Source: Hydractinia symbiolongicarpus (lineage: Eukaryota > Cnidaria > Hydrozoa > Anthoathecata > Hydractiniidae). Taken from it: a stretch of 64,000 nt of DNA. Positions 59,291 to 64,000 of the stretch are shown here, piece by piece. The notes beneath the pieces are model-generated. The model searched no databases. It was not told where the DNA came from and saw nothing but the letters and a program-made list of their open reading frames with translations. The position numbers were made by a program, and so were the translations under genes. The DNA is taken from the NCBI RefSeq assembly GCF_029227915.1, contig NC_079882.1, positions 11,222,001 to 11,286,000 of the forward strand. The letters are read 5' to 3'. Positions within the stretch are counted from its first letter, which is position 1; each line of letters starts with the position of its first letter.

Positions 59291-61093
59291 ATCTTTGTTG
59301 TTCTATGATATATATCCTTATTATTTACATATTCACATAAACAATAACAATTTTGTTATATCGTAATCTGCTGCGTATATCTTTTATATATCCTGTTCAT
59401 TAAAATATTTATTTCAGCGTTATTTGCAAATTTGTCTTTTCTGTCTAAATATATTGATTGAATTGACACATTTAATCTGGCGAACATAATTTCTTTACTA
59501 GTTTTTCCATCCCTATGATCCTCCTTTGTATTAGCGTTCAAACCAGAATCACATATTATAATAAAAACGACATTTTTAATTTTTTTAATTTTCTTTAACT
59601 TTTTTAACCGTAAAATTGTTAGAGCAAGAATATATTTACTTACTTAATGGAAATCAATTTCTGTTTTGGAGAAAAGATGTTCAGAATAAAGTGGTGTCAT
59701 AAACAGAAGAAACCTTTTGCTACAAAATTTAATAGTAACAATGTTATTTATGGCAGCGAATTAAAAGAAGACGTACTGCAACTGGAAACAACAACTAGCT
59801 GAAAAAATTTTCAGGAAGGAGAGGACAGTTTATATTTACTGTTAGGTTATTAATTTAACTACCTTTTCCACCCCAACAAGTCGCTGATTTTTATATTTGT
59901 CATAAAGATTTAAAAAAGAATCTATGAATTCATAACAATTTTTTTATAAATTCAATGCTAACAGGTCTGTCTGTTCTACTTAACCCTATTCGGTCCGGGG
60001 GGAATCCGGAATCCGCCCCCACTAACGTTTTTTTTAATAACTCCTTAATGCTACATTGCATGGCTACGATACCTACTGAGTTTCAATATTGATCTATTAG
60101 ACACCTGCATGCCAAATTTTCAGAGGCTTTGATATTGGTTATTACTCAAAACTACCCCTAAAAATCTCTATGAAACCCTTATAATGGGGAAAATATAAAA
60201 ACTCTTGTTAGGATTATCGTTAGAGCTTGAAACTTACAACACAACTTTGTTTCATCAAGAAGAATCATTTTGCATGTTTCGGACACCTGATTAATCAGAT
60301 TTCCCGATTTTTTCGGATTTTACCCAAAAAATCAGGAAAAAAACGGATTTCCAGGCAATTTTTTTGGCAAGTTTTTAAGCAATCTGTGTAAAAACCAGAA
60401 AATATGTTAAATGACTTTTATTTAGCTTTATAAACTTCAAACAGAATGTAAAAATTCGCTCTAGAACTAAAGTAATTGAATTTTAAGCAGATAGTGACAT
60501 TTAAGACAAATTTCAAGCTTTGATGACGTCATAGAAAATGTGCTGAGGAAAGCAAAAATTTATTGCTGCCATTTTGGTCTTTTTGTTACGTACTATAAGT
60601 GTGCTAAGTTTGTTTCAATTTGGACCAGCCTAAATCTGCCAGATCAGAGTATGAGTAATTTTTTTCTCCTTTTGTGTGGTTTTGGAACACTGGCAATGAA
60701 ATGTTGTTATGCAAAACCCTACAATATAATAAACTACAACTACCCTGCTATAGAATGAATGAATTGCGTTTGAGGAAAATGTGCTTTGAATTTGATGATT
60801 CCTATTTTTATATAACCTTCGGCAAATACAATTTAGGTGTTAACTATCTCAGTGTAGAATTTTTCCTGTTTTTTAATAAACAAAAGTCGGTGAAATATAC
60901 ATTATAGGAAGGGGGAAATGAGAAAAAATAAAAGTGAAAATCAGCTGACCACCAATGCACCTGCAAAAACACTAAAATTAAGGTGATATGTTTTTTATTT
61001 TGCCATTTATGCGTCGAAACCTCTTCTTCTACAGTTGGTTGTACCTGTCTTCTCAATCTATTTAATTTTTTTTAGTTGTGTATTAGTTGTGAT
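59291..61093. other. Intergenic, AT-rich
   Basis: No supported coding exon. At 59988-60025 lies a GC-rich inverted pair (TCCGGGGGGAATCCGGAATCCGCCCCC) that looks like the end of a dispersed repeat reaching to about 60540. The last part is upstream of the E3 ligase gene: an acceptor (TTTTTTTTAG before 61076) indicates a further 5' UTR exon somewhere here. Confidence 0.5.
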
Positions 61094-63437
61094 ATGGACA
61101 GCGAAAACAAGGAACGACAAGAAAATGAACTTCTTGCTTTGCAATCAATATATGGCGAACAAAGTTTTATGCGATCATCTGAAAGGAATGGTGGAGAAAT
61201 GTTTATCTATGTTCAACTTCCTAAAAATTTCAAAGTGAACTGGAAGGAGAAAACTGAAGTAAAACACCAGTGAGTCCTGCTTTTCGTATATTTTAATATA
61301 TATATAGAATGTATATGTAGTGGAATCCACCTCAAGAGTGCTCAAGGCAGCTTTATACTGTGTAGCGACAGGGTAAAACAATAGAGTTTTAATAATCGGG
61401 TACATGTTATTTAATAAAGCTATAACAGAAAGTAATAATGATATTAAATCACAAAATTAAATATCCTGTTTACACTTCATCCAACACAGTTCTTTTAATG
61501 TTCTTCAACAAGAATCTTAGCTAAAGTTTTGTTTTCCATGCTTGCATGGGTTGGATGGGTTATATAAATGACCTTCTTTCAATCTGATCTAGACTATGGT
61601 AATTCTATAAACTCAAATTCCTCTACATTAAGTCTGTCCTTATTACCTCCTGGCAAGTCTTTCTCAACCTACAAAGGCATTATAATTCTCTTTTCTAGCA
61701 AAACCTATCCTGCAAGTACACTTCTAACACCCTCTATTACCCAACATATCACCCAAGTAAGAGAACTTCTCAACTATCAAATTTTAACAAGCCATTGCTG
61801 TCTGCTGTACATCATTACAGCTGGCAAAACTTGTCTATAATCTCACCTTCCTGTACCACTGCACTTTTGATGTCTCGATTTTGCAGGAAGAAAAAGTACT
61901 AAAAGTAAATACTTGATTTGTTGCAGTTATATTCCTGAAAAGTTGAAACTCGCAGAAATTATTGTTTTTAAAAGAAATTATTAGAAAAAAAATTAAATTT
62001 ACATTAAAAATTAATTTCTTTTAAAATTTGCTTTTTTCCACGTAGGGGCAGTTTGGATTATATTAAGAATTTAAATGACTGAAAATTTGTTGTTTTAGAG
62101 ATCAAGCTGTTCCAACTGATTCTGCAGAAAAAACTGTTGAAAAAGAATTAGCCATTCAATGTTTGCCCCCTGTTATATTGAATTTTACCTTGCCAGATGA
62201 GTACCCGTCTTCGGCACCACCTAAATATACACTTGCTTGCAAATGGTTGTCAGTTATTCATGTAAGATGCCATTTTATTATTATATTTCCGATACATTCA
62301 AATTATAAGAGAAAACATTTTACATTTTTCTATATATTTTTATAGCTTACGAAACTTTGTGGTTGTCTTGATAATGTGTGGAACGAGCAGGGACCGGATT
62401 TTGAAGTTCTCTTTGAATGGATTCAGCTGCTAACGGATAATACTCTTTCAATACTAGAGATTACGTCGTCATATCATATTTCGGTAGTACCGTTGAAATA
62501 CAGAAGGCAAAGTTTTAAAGAATTTAAGAAATTAAAAATAGACCCTCGTACACACCAAGATGTGACGTCAGTAACAGATTTGATAACATACTTGATTGAT
62601 TATGATTTAAAGGAGAGAGAGAATATTTTTAACCAAACTTATTTTAACTGTGGTGTCTGTTTCAACGAGAAAATTGGATCAGATTGTATCAGCTTCCCTT
62701 TATGTAACCATGTTTATTGCATGGAATGCATGACCGATTATTTTAATATTCAAATAGCTGATGGTTCAGTACGTGCCTTAACGTGCCCGGAAGATAAATG
62801 TGATACACAAGCTGACCCTTTGTTAGTTAAAAAGCTTGTTCCAGCTGATGTGTACGACAAATATGACAAATTCCTTCTGCAAAGTACATTGGAATGTATG
62901 AATGAAATAACTTATTGTCCAAGATTAGAATGTCAAGCAGCTGTATTAATTGAAACAGATGATAACCTTGGTAGATGTCCAGTTTGTCATTTTGTTTTTT
63001 GTTCTTTATGCAAACGTTCGTATCATGGCGTTGCGAAATGTCCTATCAAAAACGAAGAAATGCAGAAATTGAGAAATGAGTATTTGTCAGGAACTGCCGA
63101 ACAGAGAGCAGAGTTGGAAAGGCGTTATGGCAAAAAGAAGTTGACACAGGCAATTGAAGAACACTATTCGGAAGCGTGGTTGGAAACATTTTCAAAGAAG
63201 TGTCCTGAATGTTCTACAAATATTCAAAAAATTGATGGGTGCAATAAAATGACTTGTTATAAATGCAGAAAAAACTTTTGTTGGCTATGTTGTAAAATCT
63301 TAACCGGTGACCCTTATTTGCATTTTAATGATCAGAAAACTGGATGTTTCAACAAACTATTTCACGGTATTGAAATTGACGAGTTTGACGAAGATAGTGA
63401 AGATGAAGATGGATGGGTAAATTTTGTTCGAATGTGA
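61094..63437 (+). CDS. RNF14: RWD/RING-IBR-RING E3 ubiquitin ligase, RNF14-like
   Basis: Three coding exons: 61094-61269, 62099-62261, 62346-63437; 476 residues, against 474 in human RNF14. An N-terminal RWD domain (ENELLALQSIYGE, ILNFTLPDEYPSSAPP, residues 1-about 150) precedes RING1 (from Cys215: CGVC...CNHVYC..C), the IBR (CPRLECQ...CPVCHFVFCSLC) and RING2 (CPECSTNIQKIDGCNKMTC). In RBR ligases the RING2 cysteine receives ubiquitin from E2; here it is Cys412 in DGCNKMTC. A Glu/Asp-rich tail (DEFDEDSEDEDGW) closes the protein. RNF14 acts as a transcription co-regulator and in clearing stalled translation factors. Intron phases are 2 and 0. ATG 61094 fits the RWD start; upstream residues in frame follow an acceptor and are UTR. 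Confidence 0.93.
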
Positions 63438-63886
63438 TGTCAAGCTATGCAGAAAATGAGATATAAATTATTAAAGCTACTTTTAAAGTAGTAAAAGATT
63501 TCAGCACGACATGCAACATATAGGTTTGTTACATAATAATTTGGAATTGACAAACTTTCTAGTCAATCTTTTTCTCAATTTATATTGATGAAATGCATAT
63601 TTATTTATGCGTATACGTATAAATAAATATACGTATATTTATAAGTTTAACGGCTGCTTTCCACTTCAACTTTCTGTGAAAGTGAGCAGACTAGGACAGA
63701 AAGATTTCAGAGCCAATTGAAAAATTTTATTTTTCGTTCTATTTCGAGGGAATTTTTAAAGATTTGAACTTAATCTGTTTGTTGCGTGCAGGAACAACAG
63801 GTATAAAATTATTTAGCCAACCAGTTTATCTTATTTCGTGAAAATTGCATTACTTTCTGTGTTAAAAAAGTTACAATTACCTGCAG
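63438..63886. other. 3' flank of the E3 ligase gene
   Basis: AT-rich 3' UTR or intergenic DNA with a palindromic ACGTATA/AAATAAATATACGTATA stretch (63609-63640) that includes an AATAAA at 63622. No gene. Confidence 0.5.
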
Positions 63887-64000
63887 AATTCAATGAGCTC
63901 AATCTCTGCAATTTCCGACGATTCGCGTATAATAAACGGACCACTCAAAAGGTGACGGTGCAAGAAATTAAACACGCTTTAGGACGACATAGACAACCTG
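63887..64000 (+). CDS. Partial exon of a further gene at window edge
   Basis: After an acceptor-like CTGCAG at 63886, a phase-1 frame is open to the end of the window (FNELNLCNFRRFAYNK..., VTVQEIKHALGRH), with coding-like composition and higher GC than the flank. The frame is also open upstream to about 63823. No family is recognised from 37 residues. Confidence 0.3.

Noticed and set aside
61568-61840. 90-codon frame in intron 1 of the E3 ligase gene
   Set aside because: Low-complexity Ser/Thr/Leu composition, no splice sites in phase with the flanking RWD exons.
1-64000. CRISPR arrays, operons, bacterial origins
   Set aside because: No direct-repeat/spacer pattern, no ribosome-binding sites, and spliced genes throughout; this is nuclear animal DNA.

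Overview
The window is AT-rich nuclear DNA from an animal. The gene set (POC5, RNF14-type ligase, GABA-B-like receptor, family 31 galactosyltransferase, Tctex-type dynein light chain, RPL21), short phase-conserved introns, many foldback elements and decayed LINE/LTR pieces fit a cnidarian. I infer a hydrozoan-like genome, but the species cannot be fixed from sequence alone. Exon models were built by hand from splice sites and reading-frame continuity.

Layout. 1-3.9 kb: repeats only. 3.9-8.4 kb (-): a tandem pair of LamG-like jellyroll units whose internal exons are all phase 1-1. 10.5-13.8 kb (-): a three-exon class C GPCR related to GABA-B receptors. 15.7-16.8 kb (-): a tentative small secreted-protein gene. 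17.6-18.1 kb: three foldback elements in a row. 18.7-22.0 kb (+): a seven-exon single-pass receptor with a Thr-rich stalk and a cytoplasmic tail carrying an ITAM-spaced tyrosine pair. 24.5-28.6 kb (+): a large unrecognised coiled-coil protein. 30.3-31.6 kb (+): an intronless beta-1,3-galactosyltransferase-like enzyme. 33.2-34.9 kb (-): one hypothetical ORF and two doubtful ones. 35.1-40.0 kb (-): centriolar protein POC5 in nine coding exons. 41.8-44.5 kb: a dead LINE interrupted by foldback and satellite DNA. 46.4-47.1 kb (-): a Tctex1-domain dynein light chain. 48-52.4 kb: repeats and an LTR-retroelement gag/protease remnant. 52.6-57.0 kb (-): RPL21 with two intronic box C/D snoRNA candidates sharing one guide. 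57-60 kb: repeats and a second dead LINE. 61.1-63.4 kb (+): RWD/RING-IBR-RING E3 ligase (RNF14-like). The right edge may cut into another gene.

The genes are independent monocistronic units. Two (POC5, Tctex1) have centriole/cilium or dynein roles, and three encode surface or secreted proteins (LamG pair, GABA-B-like, ITAM-tailed receptor). The points most worth a second look are the ITAM-tailed receptor, the duplicated snoRNA in RPL21, the interchangeable phase-1 LamG exons with two alternative 3' ends, the hidden upstream exon of the coiled-coil gene, and a near-match to the Tn5 mosaic end that may be a sequencing-library artefact.
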